Assembly (NCBI GenBank): GCA_017412265.1
Contig: JAFPYK010000115.1
Location: forward strand, 1 to 8,268
Direction: 5' to 3'
Length of the DNA stretch: 8,268 nt
Source: Lachnospiraceae bacterium
Lineage (GTDB): Bacteria > Bacillota > Clostridia > Lachnospirales > Lachnospiraceae
Shown here one piece after another: positions 1 through 6,889 of this stretch; positions within the stretch are counted from its first letter, which is position 1, and each line of letters begins with the position of its first letter. Below the pieces are notes generated by a model that saw only the letters and a program-made list of their open reading frames with translations, did not search any database and had not been told where the DNA came from. The position numbers and the translations under genes were made by a program.

Positions 1-1
1 A

Positions 2-44
2 GCGGCGTGCCTCTCACGGACCTGGTCCGCAGAAAACACGCCGC
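2..44. repeat. Nested inverted repeat after the amidohydrolase gene
   Basis: An 8-bp outer stem (GCGGCGTG at 2-9 pairing with CACGCCGC at 37-44) encloses a 6-bp inner stem (CGGACC at 17-22 pairing with GGTCCG at 24-29). The inner arms are separated by a single base, so in RNA the innermost pair would open. The structure lies about 20 bases past the amidohydrolase stop codon, a typical place for a transcription terminator. A T-run would have to lie beyond base 1 on the minus strand and cannot be seen; there is none on the plus-strand side. It could equally be an intergenic palindromic repeat or a site belonging to a gene off the left edge. Confidence 0.4.
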
Positions 45-64
45 CTGACAGGACAGTTGCATAT

Positions 65-940
65 TCACGAGAGCAGATGGAGCGCATTTCCCGAAAGGAT
101 CTGCGCGAGTTCTGCCTCCGCAAGAGGGAGAACCTTGAGAAATTCGAGGCTCTCTTTTGCGTTGCTCCACGGGCTGTCTGTCCCGAAGAGCAGGCGCTCC
201 GACCCGAAGGCACGGCAGATGGTGAGGAACCCTTCTGCATCCAGCATTGAGGTATCCTTCCCCTCGTAATAGCCGTCATCCCCCGGCACAAAGGCTCCGG
301 TGGAGAATGACGTATCCAGATACACTCCCGTATCCGCGAGCGCCTCCGGCACCTCATCCCAGGCCATCCAGCCGCCCATATGCGCCGCGACGAGCTTAAG
401 CGTCTTCCCTTCCGGGTCCACGCTCCTCACGGCCCGCCGGATCTTCCCCGGCAGCGACTGCTCCTCGCCCGGGAAGCCGATGTCAAGCCCCGCGTGGGTC
501 ACGACGATGAGCCCCAGCTGCGCGCATACGTCCAGGATCCGCAGATACGCCGGATCGTCGATCTCATATCCCTGATAGACCGGGTGGATCTTGATGCCTC
601 GAAGCCCAAGCCTGCGGATCCTCCGAAGCTCCGCCGCCGCGTCATCCATCGCGGGATGGATCGCGCCGAAGGACAGGATCCTCGCCGGCAGCCCCTCTTC
701 CCACGTGCACATGCGGTCATTCTGCTCCGCGGCTCGGTCATTGATATGATAAGGCTGCTCCGGGGTCGTCGCCACCGGAAGCACCACCGACAGCCCGATA
801 CCGGCCGCTCTCTGCGTCGCAAGAAGCCCCCCCGCAGTTCCGTCCGAGAACGCGGCGGTGTGGCTCTTGGCCTTCAGCGAAGCCACCGCCCGCGCCGCGA
901 TCTTCTCCGGAAATGTATGTGTGTGAAAGTCTGCGATCAT
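65..940 (-). CDS. Amidohydrolase-family metal-dependent hydrolase
   Basis: The protein has 291 residues and belongs to the Amidohydro_2-like TIM-barrel hydrolases, whose members include ACMSD-type decarboxylases and various amide or lactone hydrolases. The usual metal-site landmarks are all present: DFHTH at residues 4-8 (HxH), GIKIHP at 115-120, THAG at 148-151, AHMGG at 186-190 and FGTDSPW at 252-258, whose Asp255 is the expected catalytic acid. Length is normal for the family and no signal peptide is seen, so it is probably cytoplasmic. An upstream in-frame GTG at 958 overlaps the symporter stop, but the ATG at 940 is preferred. It follows an AGGAGAGG ribosome binding site by 5 bases and puts the HxH motif at the family-typical distance from the N-terminus. 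It starts 14 bases after the symporter stop, so the two are probably co-transcribed and coupled. The substrate is unknown. A role on a compound imported by the symporter is inference from position only. Confidence 0.9.
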   Translation of the reverse strand: MIADFHTHTFPEKIAARAVASLKAKSHTAAFSDGTAGGLLATQRAAGIGLSVVLPVATTPEQPYHINDRAAEQNDRMCTWEEGLPARILSFGAIHPAMDDAAAELRRIRRLGLRGIKIHPVYQGYEIDDPAYLRILDVCAQLGLIVVTHAGLDIGFPGEEQSLPGKIRRAVRSVDPEGKTLKLVAAHMGGWMAWDEVPEALADTGVYLDTSFSTGAFVPGDDGYYEGKDTSMLDAEGFLTICRAFGSERLLFGTDSPWSNAKESLEFLKVLPLAEAELAQILSGNALHLLS

Positions 941-954
941 CCGATCCTCTCCTG

Positions 955-2499
955 TCACTCCTTCTGGCCCAGGGCCGCCTTCTGCGGCACCAGCACCTTC
1001 TCTTCATAGCAGGCAAATGCATGGTCGACCAGAGCCTTGTCAGGCTTCTTCGTAAATGCCGAGATGATCGGGACGATGATCAGTCCGAAGATCATGCAGA
1101 ACGCGCCGGCGTTGATCGGAGACTGGAGAAGCTTCGGGAAGCTTGCCCGGAAGAACATGTTCAGGATCATGAAGACCGTGGAGAACAGGAAGCTCACCCA
1201 GCAGGCCGCCTTGCTGGTCCCCTTCCAGTACAGACCATAGAGGAAAGGAGCAAGGAATGCGCCGGCAAGCGCGCCCCAGGACACGCCCATGAGCTGTGCG
1301 ATGAAGGTCACATTCGACTTGTACTGCACGATCGCGATGATGACCGAAACCGCGATGAAGGCCACGATCAGGCTCCGCATCAGGGTAATCTGCTGCTTCT
1401 CCTTCATGTCCTTCACGAAACGAGGCTTGATGAAGTCCAGAACCAGTGTGGAGCTCGAAGCCAGGACCAGCGAGGACAGCGTCGACATGGACGCCGAGAG
1501 AACCAGAATCACCACCACGGCGATCAGGATATCCGGCAGGCCGGAAAGCATCGCGGGAATGATGGAGTCATAGCCGTCGGCCGCGATGTTGACCTTGTCC
1601 GCGAAGAGCCGGCCGAAGCCGCCCAGGAAGTAGCAGCCGCCCGCGATGATCATCGCGAAGATGGTCGAGATCACCGTACCGGTGTAGACTGCCTTCTCAT
1701 TGCGGATCGCGTAGAACTTCTGCACCATCTGAGGCAGGCCCCAGGTGCCCAGAGAGGTCAGGATCACAACGCCCAGGAGGTTCACCGGGTCCGGTCCGAA
1801 GAACGAGGCGAAGACGCCCGGAGAGGTCGAGACCGTCTCATCCGTCACGCGGGAGAGCCCGTCAAGCGCCGCCAGGAAGCCCCCCTGGCTCTTTAAGACC
1901 GCCACGATCACGGCGATGATGCCGATGATCATGATCATGCCCTGGATGAAGTCATTGATGGCCGTCGCCATGTAGCCGCCGGCGATGACATAGATGCCGG
2001 TCAGGACCGCCATGACCACCACGCAGATCGAGTAATCGATGTTGAAGGCCATGCCGAAGAGCCGGGACAGGCCGTTGTAGAGCGAAGCCGTGTAAGGAAT
2101 CAGGAACAGGAAGGTGATCGCCGAAGCCGCGATCTGCATCGCCTTCGAGTCAAATCTTCTCGCGAAGAACTGCGGCATCGTCGCCGAGTTCAGGTGCTGC
2201 GTCATGATCCTCGTACGTCTGCCCAGCACAACCCACGCGAGCAGGGAACCGATAAATGCGTTTCCGATGCCGGCCCAGGTGGTGGCGATACCGTACTTCC
2301 AGCCGAACTGGCCTGCGTATCCGACGAAGACAACCGCGGAGAAATACGATGTACCGTATGCAAAGGCCGTCAGCCACGGTCCCACGGAACGTCCGCCCAG
2401 CACGAAGCCGTTAACGTCCGTCGAATGCCGCCGGCAGTACAGGCCGATGAAGACCATCACACCAAAGAACAATACCAGCATCAGAATCTTAATCCACAT
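955..2499 (-). CDS. Sodium:solute symporter (SSS/SSF family)
   Basis: This 514-residue inner-membrane protein has about 13 hydrophobic segments and the normal length of the SSS family (PutP, PanF and relatives), which couples solute uptake to the sodium gradient. Family landmarks are the GFVLGGRSVGPW segment at 31-42 after the first helix, AYGTSYFSAVVFVG at 47-60, GLPQMVQKFYAIR at 254-266 and SASMSTLSS at 335-343. The Ser/Thr residues of the last segment match the sodium-2 site of the family. The reading frame can be extended to a TTG at 2514. The ATG at 2499 is preferred because it follows a GGGGG-containing ribosome binding site by 8 bases and gives a standard hydrophobic N-terminus (MWIKILMLVLFFG). 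The substrate cannot be read from sequence; organic acids, aryl-acetates or amino acids are all possible. It is the first gene of a two-gene operon with the amidohydrolase, driven by the promoter at 2586-2614. Confidence 0.93.
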   Translation of the reverse strand: MWIKILMLVLFFGVMVFIGLYCRRHSTDVNGFVLGGRSVGPWLTAFAYGTSYFSAVVFVGYAGQFGWKYGIATTWAGIGNAFIGSLLAWVVLGRRTRIMTQHLNSATMPQFFARRFDSKAMQIAASAITFLFLIPYTASLYNGLSRLFGMAFNIDYSICVVVMAVLTGIYVIAGGYMATAINDFIQGMIMIIGIIAVIVAVLKSQGGFLAALDGLSRVTDETVSTSPGVFASFFGPDPVNLLGVVILTSLGTWGLPQMVQKFYAIRNEKAVYTGTVISTIFAMIIAGGCYFLGGFGRLFADKVNIAADGYDSIIPAMLSGLPDILIAVVVILVLSASMSTLSSLVLASSSTLVLDFIKPRFVKDMKEKQQITLMRSLIVAFIAVSVIIAIVQYKSNVTFIAQLMGVSWGALAGAFLAPFLYGLYWKGTSKAACWVSFLFSTVFMILNMFFRASFPKLLQSPINAGAFCMIFGLIIVPIISAFTKKPDKALVDHAFACYEEKVLVPQKAALGQKE

Positions 2500-2539
2500 A
2501 GTTTCATCCCCCAAAAGATCATTTCTCCGCGCTTTTGCA

Positions 2540-2579
2540 CTTCAACGTTTCAACGCTTCAACGCTTCGACGCTTCGATG
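2540..2579. repeat. Five tandem 8-bp repeats at the symporter transcription start
   Basis: Read on the plus strand the units are CTTCAACG, TTTCAACG, CTTCAACG, CTTCGACG and CTTCGATG, with no spacers. On the transcribed minus strand the consensus is CGTTGAAG. The array begins about 7 bases after the -10 box of the symporter promoter, so it starts at or next to the predicted +1 and fills the first half of the 5' leader. Repeats in that position could be a regulator binding array. They could also be a neutral variable-number tandem repeat or an intergenic repeat of the genome. Confidence 0.8.
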
Positions 2580-2585
2580 TGACAA

Positions 2586-2614
2586 AGTATAACTCTCCTC
2601 TTCCGAAATTGCAA
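2586..2614 (-). promoter_or_regulatory. Sigma70-like promoter of the symporter-amidohydrolase operon
   Basis: On the minus strand a -35 box TTGCAA (2609-2614) and a -10 box TATACT (2586-2591) are separated by exactly 17 bases. This gives a predicted start near 2579 and a leader of about 80 bases before the ATG at 2499. The promoter lies just downstream of the terminator of the preceding operon, so the symporter pair looks like a separate transcription unit. Confidence 0.75.
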
Positions 2615-2633
2615 GGAGTTTTTTGTTTTTTTC

Positions 2634-2667
2634 AAAAAAATTGCCTGTCCCCGGTCAGGGACAGGCA
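2634..2667 (-). terminator. Intrinsic terminator of the iorAB-paaK-ACT operon
   Basis: A perfect 10-bp stem (2642-2651 with 2658-2667, TGCCTGTCCC/GGGACAGGCA) with a 6-base loop is followed on the minus strand, after one base, by seven T residues (2634-2640). It begins 18 bases after the ACT gene stop. On the plus strand no T-run follows, so it works in one direction only. Confidence 0.92.
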
Positions 2668-2685
2668 GATTGGTAATCCGGCTGC

Positions 2686-3117
2686 TTACAGATCCTGCAG
2701 ATCGTCCTGAGAGAGCACCTGAATGCCGGCGCCCCGCAGACTGGCCTGTGCGGCCTTGTAGTCCTGTACGCGGAAGATCATAAAGGCCTTGCCGCTTCTG
2801 GAGCCCAGCGAGGCATACATGTACTCCACATTGATCTTAGCCTCGTTGATCATGCCGAGGACCCGGTTCAGCGCTCCGGGCTTGTCATCGATTTCCACCA
2901 TGAGCACCGGTGTCAGGCTGCTGACATAGCCGGCGTCCTTCAAGATCGTCATCGTCTCCAGCACATTGCTGACAATGAAGCGAGCGATGCCGAAGTCGGT
3001 CGTCTCCGCCAGCGACAGAGCCCGCATATCCACATTGTTGCGGCTCAGGACTTCCGTCATCCCCATCAACGTACCCGGCTTGTTCTCCAGAAATACCGAA
3101 ATCTGTTTGACGCTCAT
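2686..3117 (-). CDS. Tandem ACT-domain protein (probable amino-acid sensor)
   Basis: This 143-residue protein consists of two ACT domains and little else. The first covers about residues 1-68, with the ligand-loop signature ENKPGTL at 11-17. The second covers about 70-143, with DDKPGAL at 77-83. ACT domains bind amino acids, usually at domain interfaces. Stand-alone tandem ACT proteins (COG4747-like) are often encoded beside phenylacetate-CoA ligases in Firmicutes and archaea, but their exact role is not well defined. No catalytic or DNA-binding domain is visible, so an effect on a partner protein such as PaaK or IorAB is more likely than direct gene control. Translation starts at the ATG at 3117, 8 bases after a perfect AAGGAGG (3126-3132). 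It lies 17 bases after paaK and is the last gene of the operon before a strong terminator. An aromatic amino acid or aryl-acid ligand is inferred from context. Confidence 0.9.
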   Translation of the reverse strand: MSVKQISVFLENKPGTLMGMTEVLSRNNVDMRALSLAETTDFGIARFIVSNVLETMTILKDAGYVSSLTPVLMVEIDDKPGALNRVLGMINEAKINVEYMYASLGSRSGKAFMIFRVQDYKAAQASLRGAGIQVLSQDDLQDL

Positions 3118-3134
3118 CGATTCACCCTCCTTCT

Positions 3135-4436
3135 TCAGATCTTTCTCTTATCAATCACGCGCACCGCCTTGCCCTCACTTCTCGTGATGGACTTCGGCGC
3201 AACTAAGGATACCTTGGCCTTGATGCCCAGCATCGACTTCAGGCCCTCCACCAGAGCCTTCTGGCGGTTGGCGATCTCACCCAGGTTATCCGTGAACATC
3301 TCCTGCGTCATCTCAACCAGCACGTCGAGCGTATCGGAATTGTTGACGCGGTCCACCACGATCTGGTAGTTGGCCGGATAGCCCTGGTTGAGCAGGACGG
3401 TCTCGATCTGGGACGGGAATACATTGACGCCGCGGATGATGAGCATGTCGTCGGTACGCCCTTTCGGCTTGGCCATCTTCACATGTGTGCGGCCGCAGGA
3501 GCACTTCTCTCTCGTGAGCACGCAGACGTCCCTGGTGCGGTAGCGAAGGAGCGGAAATGCCTCCTTGTCAAGCGACGTGAAGACCAGCTCGCCCTGCGTT
3601 CCGTCCGGGAGCACCTCGCCCGTCTCCGGGTCGATGATCTCCGGGATGAAATGATCCTCGTTGACATGCATGCCGCTCTGCGCCGAGCACTCGAACGCGA
3701 CGCCGGGGCCGGACAGCTCGGTAAGGCCGTAGATGTCGTACGCTTTGATTCCCAGCGTATCCTGGATGCTCTGGCGCATCTCCTCGCTCCACGCCTCTGC
3801 GCCGAAGATGCCGGCCTTCAGAGGGATCTCCTCCGGAGAGAGTCCCATCTCCTTCATGGTCTCTGCCAGGTAAGCCGCATAGCTGGGCGTGCAGCATAAG
3901 ATTGTCGTATTCAGGTCACGGATGAACATAATCTGGCGCTCGGTGTTGCCGGAGCTCGTCGGAACCGTAAGGCATCCGACCTTGTGGCTGCCGCCGTTGA
4001 GTCCGGGGCCGCCGGTGAACAGGCCGTAGCCGTAGGAAACCTGGCAGACGTCCTCGTCCGTGCCGCCCGCTGCCACAATCGCTCTCGCGCAGCAGTCCTC
4101 CCACAGATCGATGTCATGCTGAGTGTAGAACGCGACCACTCTCTTGCCGGTCGTGCCGGACGTCGACTGGATACGCACACAGTCCTTGAGCGGCATGCCG
4201 ACCAGCCCGTAAGGATACGCGTCTCTTAAGTCCGCCTTGCTCAGGAAAGGCAGCTTGCACAGGTCGTCCACCGACTGGATATCCGCCGGGGTGACTCCCT
4301 TCTCTTCCATTTTCTTTCGGTAATAAGGCACATTGTCCCAGACATGCTGCACCTGTTTTTTCAGCTTCTCGTTCTGGATCTCTCGGATCTGCTCTCTGGA
4401 AGCACATTCGATCTCCGGTTGATAGTATCTCTCCAT
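3135..4436 (-). CDS. paaK: Phenylacetate-CoA ligase (AMP-forming)
   Basis: This enzyme activates phenylacetate or related aryl-acetates with ATP and CoA to the aryl-acetyl-CoA, AMP and pyrophosphate. At 433 residues it has the family length. Visible motifs are the phosphate-binding loop STSGTTGKR at 91-99, DIYGLTELSGPG at 234-245, RYRTRD at 298-303, the hinge region GRTDDMLIIRGVNVFPSQIE at 327-346, and SEGKAVRV at 420-427, whose Lys423 is the expected catalytic lysine. A CSCGRTH stretch at 312-318 resembles the Cys-containing segment common in anaerobe versions. All key residues are intact. The ATG at 4436 follows a GGGGGAAAG-type ribosome binding site. It sits 35 bases after iorB and 17 before the ACT gene. 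With IorAB next to it, the likely substrates are phenylacetate, 4-hydroxyphenylacetate or indoleacetate. Whether it consumes the acids or releases them from CoA (running in reverse) is not decided by sequence. Confidence 0.93.
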   Translation of the reverse strand: MERYYQPEIECASREQIREIQNEKLKKQVQHVWDNVPYYRKKMEEKGVTPADIQSVDDLCKLPFLSKADLRDAYPYGLVGMPLKDCVRIQSTSGTTGKRVVAFYTQHDIDLWEDCCARAIVAAGGTDEDVCQVSYGYGLFTGGPGLNGGSHKVGCLTVPTSSGNTERQIMFIRDLNTTILCCTPSYAAYLAETMKEMGLSPEEIPLKAGIFGAEAWSEEMRQSIQDTLGIKAYDIYGLTELSGPGVAFECSAQSGMHVNEDHFIPEIIDPETGEVLPDGTQGELVFTSLDKEAFPLLRYRTRDVCVLTREKCSCGRTHVKMAKPKGRTDDMLIIRGVNVFPSQIETVLLNQGYPANYQIVVDRVNNSDTLDVLVEMTQEMFTDNLGEIANRQKALVEGLKSMLGIKAKVSLVAPKSITRSEGKAVRVIDKRKI

Positions 4437-4471
4437 AGAATCTTTCCCCCTGTAATTCTATTCATTCAACC

Positions 4472-5044
4472 TCAGGCATGCTTGCCGAGGGCAAATGCTT
4501 TTTTATTCAGCTCGATGAACTTCTTCGGCACAATGGCCTCCAGAGACTGCATCCAGGCCTCCTCCGGGAGGTCGAAGTAATGCGACAGCCGGCCCATCAG
4601 GACCATATTCACCGCCTTCGCGGAGCCGGCCTCCTGCGCAAGAGACAGGCAGTCGAGCGCGTCAACCTTCGCGCCGGCCTCTCTCATGGCCTCCGTCAGG
4701 TTCTCCGGATACTGCGCCGCGCCGATGATAACCGGCATCGGGTCGATCTGCTGCGTGTTGGTCACGATCTGCCCGTCCTTCTTCAGGTAAGGCAGCCATC
4801 TGGCCGCTTCCAGCAGTTCAAATGAGACGATAAAGTCCGCCTCGCCGAGGTCGATGACCGGAGAAGCCACGGAGTCACCGTAGCGCACATAGGTCACCAC
4901 GGAACCGCCGCGCTGCGACATGCCGTGCACCTCGGAAACCTTCACGTCATAGCCCTGGTTTAAGAGCAGATGGCCCAGCATCTTGCTGGCCAGCAGGCTT
5001 CCCTGCCCGCCGACACCGACAATCATGATATTCTTTGTCTTCAT
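4472..5044 (-). CDS. iorB: Indolepyruvate:ferredoxin oxidoreductase, beta subunit
   Basis: This 190-residue protein is the small subunit of indolepyruvate:ferredoxin oxidoreductase and corresponds to the gamma domain of pyruvate:ferredoxin oxidoreductases. It begins with a glycine-rich loop GVGGQGS at 10-16, followed by the family signature EVHGMSQRGGSV at 38-49. The frame stays open upstream to 5206 inside iorA, but the start is placed at the ATG at 5044. A ribosome binding site AAAGGAG (5053-5059) lies 8 bases before it and the protein then begins at the conserved glycine loop. That binding site is formed by the last codons and stop of iorA, with only 5 bases between the genes, so translation is probably coupled to give equal subunit amounts. 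With IorA it oxidatively decarboxylates aryl-pyruvates to aryl-acetyl-CoA, or catalyses the reverse reductive carboxylation. Confidence 0.95.
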   Translation of the reverse strand: MKTKNIMIVGVGGQGSLLASKMLGHLLLNQGYDVKVSEVHGMSQRGGSVVTYVRYGDSVASPVIDLGEADFIVSFELLEAARWLPYLKKDGQIVTNTQQIDPMPVIIGAAQYPENLTEAMREAGAKVDALDCLSLAQEAGSAKAVNMVLMGRLSHYFDLPEEAWMQSLEAIVPKKFIELNKKAFALGKHA

Positions 5045-5049
5045 CGTCC

Positions 5050-6807
5050 TCACTCCTTTCCGCAGGATCCGCCCAGCGCGCCGAACCTGCACAGCTGCGA
5101 GCAGACGCCGCAGCCCACGCAGAGCGTCTCGTCCACACGGGCCTTGCCGTTCTTGATGGAAATGGACGGACATCCGATCTGCATGCAGGCCTTGCAGCCC
5201 ACACATTTCTCAGGATCCACCGTAAACGGAGGGTTGTGCTTCACATATTTGAGCAGGGCGCAGGGCCGTCTTGAGATAATCACCGAAGGCTCTGCCGCGG
5301 CCAGCTCTTCCTTCACAGCCTTGTCGCAGGCCGCGAGGTCGTACGGATCCACGACGCGCACGCGGGCGAATCCCATAGCCCTGCACAGTGCCTCGAGATC
5401 GATCTTGCCCGCCGGGTCACCCTTCAGGTTGTAGCCCGTCGTCGGGTTCTGCTGATGGCCGGTCATGCCGGTGATCGAGTTATCCAGGATAATCACCGTC
5501 GAATTGGACTGGTTGTAGGCGACGTTGGCCAGGCCGGTCATGCCGGAATGCATGAAGGTCGAGTCGCCGATCACGGCAACGGTCTTCCCCTCATTCTCCG
5601 GGCCGCCCGCCTTGTTAAATCCGTGCAGCGCGCTGATGGAAGCGCCCATGCAGAGGGTCATCTCCATCGCGTTTAACGGTGCCACGGCGCCCAGCGTGTA
5701 GCAGCCGATATCGCCCAGGACGGTGCATTTATTCTTCTTCAATGTATAGAACAGGCCGCGGTGAGGACATCCGGAGCACATCACCGGAGGACGCACCGGG
5801 ATCGGCACGTCGAGCGCGCGGCTCTCCGGCACCTCTTCTCCCAGGGCCTTCGCGATCAGGTTCTGCGAGAACTCGTCGCAGATCGGAAGCACATCCTTGC
5901 CCGAGACCTCGAGTCCGAGGGCGCGGCAGTGATTCTCGATGACCGGATCCAGCTCCTCCACGACCACCAGGCGCTCCACCGACGCGGCGAAGTCGAGAAT
6001 CTTCTTCACCGGCAGCGGGTTGACCATGCCGAGCTTCAGGATGCTGACCTTCTCACCGAAGACTTCCTTCACATACTGATAGGAAGTGCTCGACGTGATA
6101 ATGCCCATGCGCGTATCGCCCATCTCCACACGGTTGAGGTCACAGGTCTCCGCGTACTCCGTCAGGGCCTTCGTGCGCGCCTCCACGACCGGGTGGCGCC
6201 TCTTGGCGTTGCCCGGCATCATCACATACTTCGCGATGTTCTTCTCATAAGGCTTCACCGGAACGACACGCTCCCCCAGCTCCACGACCGACTGGGAATG
6301 CGACACACGCGTGCACATCTTAAGAAGCACCGGCGTGTCAAATGTCTCCGAGATCTCATAAGCCTTTTTGGCAAAATACAGCGCCTCCGCCGAATCGGAG
6401 GGCTCCAGCATCGGGACCTTCGCCGCGATCGCGTGGTGCCGGCTGTCCTGCTCATTCTGAGAGGAATGCATGCCCGCGTCATCCGCCACGCCGATGACCA
6501 GTCCGGCATTCACGCCGGTGTAGGACATCGTATAGAGAGGATCCGCGGCCACATTCAGTCCCACGTGCTTCATGCCGCAGAACGCCCTCTGTCCGGCAAG
6601 ACATGCGCCGAAAGCCGCCTCCATCGCGACCTTCTCGTTCGGCGCCCACTCACAGTAGATCTCATCATATTTCGCGGCTTCCTCCGTGATCTCCGTGCTC
6701 GGAGTGCCGGGGTAACTGGAGATAAAGCAGCAACCGGCCTCATACAGGCCCCTCGCGGCTGCCTTATTGCCAAGCATTAACTCTCTCATCTTACATCTCA
6801 ACTCCAT
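5050..6807 (-). CDS. iorA: Indolepyruvate:ferredoxin oxidoreductase, alpha subunit
   Basis: This 585-residue thiamine-diphosphate and iron-sulfur enzyme converts indolepyruvate, phenylpyruvate or hydroxyphenylpyruvate plus CoA and oxidised ferredoxin to the aryl-acetyl-CoA, CO2 and reduced ferredoxin. The N-terminal domain carries SYPGTPSTEI at 31-40 and the NEKVAMEAAFGA stretch at 57-68. The cofactor domain has MCSGCPHRG at 343-351, GDIGCYTLG at 365-373, and the thiamine-diphosphate motif starting GDSTFMHSG at 414-422 with DNSITGMTGHQQNP at 442-455. The C-terminus is a two-cluster ferredoxin domain: C535-C538-C541-C546 (CxxCxxCx4C) and C563-C566-C569-C573. Length and domain order are normal. 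Two in-frame starts compete. The ATG at 6807 has an AGGGAAG-like site 6 bases upstream. The ATG at 6789 (MRELMLGN) matches the usual family N-terminus but its GGAG is 12 bases away. It is the first gene of the aryl-acid operon. Confidence 0.95.
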   Translation of the reverse strand: MELRCKMRELMLGNKAAARGLYEAGCCFISSYPGTPSTEITEEAAKYDEIYCEWAPNEKVAMEAAFGACLAGQRAFCGMKHVGLNVAADPLYTMSYTGVNAGLVIGVADDAGMHSSQNEQDSRHHAIAAKVPMLEPSDSAEALYFAKKAYEISETFDTPVLLKMCTRVSHSQSVVELGERVVPVKPYEKNIAKYVMMPGNAKRRHPVVEARTKALTEYAETCDLNRVEMGDTRMGIITSSTSYQYVKEVFGEKVSILKLGMVNPLPVKKILDFAASVERLVVVEELDPVIENHCRALGLEVSGKDVLPICDEFSQNLIAKALGEEVPESRALDVPIPVRPPVMCSGCPHRGLFYTLKKNKCTVLGDIGCYTLGAVAPLNAMEMTLCMGASISALHGFNKAGGPENEGKTVAVIGDSTFMHSGMTGLANVAYNQSNSTVIILDNSITGMTGHQQNPTTGYNLKGDPAGKIDLEALCRAMGFARVRVVDPYDLAACDKAVKEELAAAEPSVIISRRPCALLKYVKHNPPFTVDPEKCVGCKACMQIGCPSISIKNGKARVDETLCVGCGVCSQLCRFGALGGSCGKE

Positions 6808-6843
6808 TCTTATCTTCCCTGCCAGAATCTTTGTTCTCCCGTA

Positions 6844-6872
6844 TTGACAACCGGAAGAGATTCGACTACAAT
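6844..6872 (+). promoter_or_regulatory. Near-consensus sigma70 promoter of the acyl-CoA ligase
   Basis: A perfect -35 box TTGACA (6844-6849) is followed after exactly 17 bases by TACAAT (6867-6872), one mismatch from the TATAAT consensus. The predicted start is near 6879, giving a leader of roughly 70 bases. A promoter this strong usually needs a repressor or another brake, and an inverted repeat lies just downstream. Confidence 0.85.
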
Positions 6873-6889
6873 ACTTTAACGTATTAATG

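Noticed and set aside
1..45. Possible tRNA or T-box fragment at the left edge
   Set aside because: The nested stems lack a T-loop or anticodon pattern and no specifier or T-box sequence is visible.
941..958. GTG start of the amidohydrolase overlapping the symporter stop
   Set aside because: The next ATG at 940 has AGGAGAGG directly upstream, and that site lies inside the supposed extra coding stretch.
913..1896. 327-codon open frame on the plus strand opposite the symporter
   Set aside because: The translation is a low-complexity Arg/Asp/His/Glu-rich mirror of membrane-protein codons; the symporter on the other strand is unmistakable.
2500..2514. TTG start extending the symporter by five residues
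   Set aside because: The extension reads through the G-rich ribosome binding site of the ATG at 2499 and adds charged residues before the first membrane helix.
5045..5206. Upstream extension of the iorB frame into iorA
   Set aside because: The added 54 residues are Arg-rich and overlap the iron-sulfur domain of iorA; the ATG at 5044 has a good ribosome binding site and starts at the conserved family N-terminus.
5761..6780. 339-codon open frame on the plus strand opposite iorA
   Set aside because: It is antisense to a gene with clear iorA motifs, its translation is rich in Arg and His with no recognisable domain, and it has no good ribosome binding site. GC-rich third positions explain the absence of stops.
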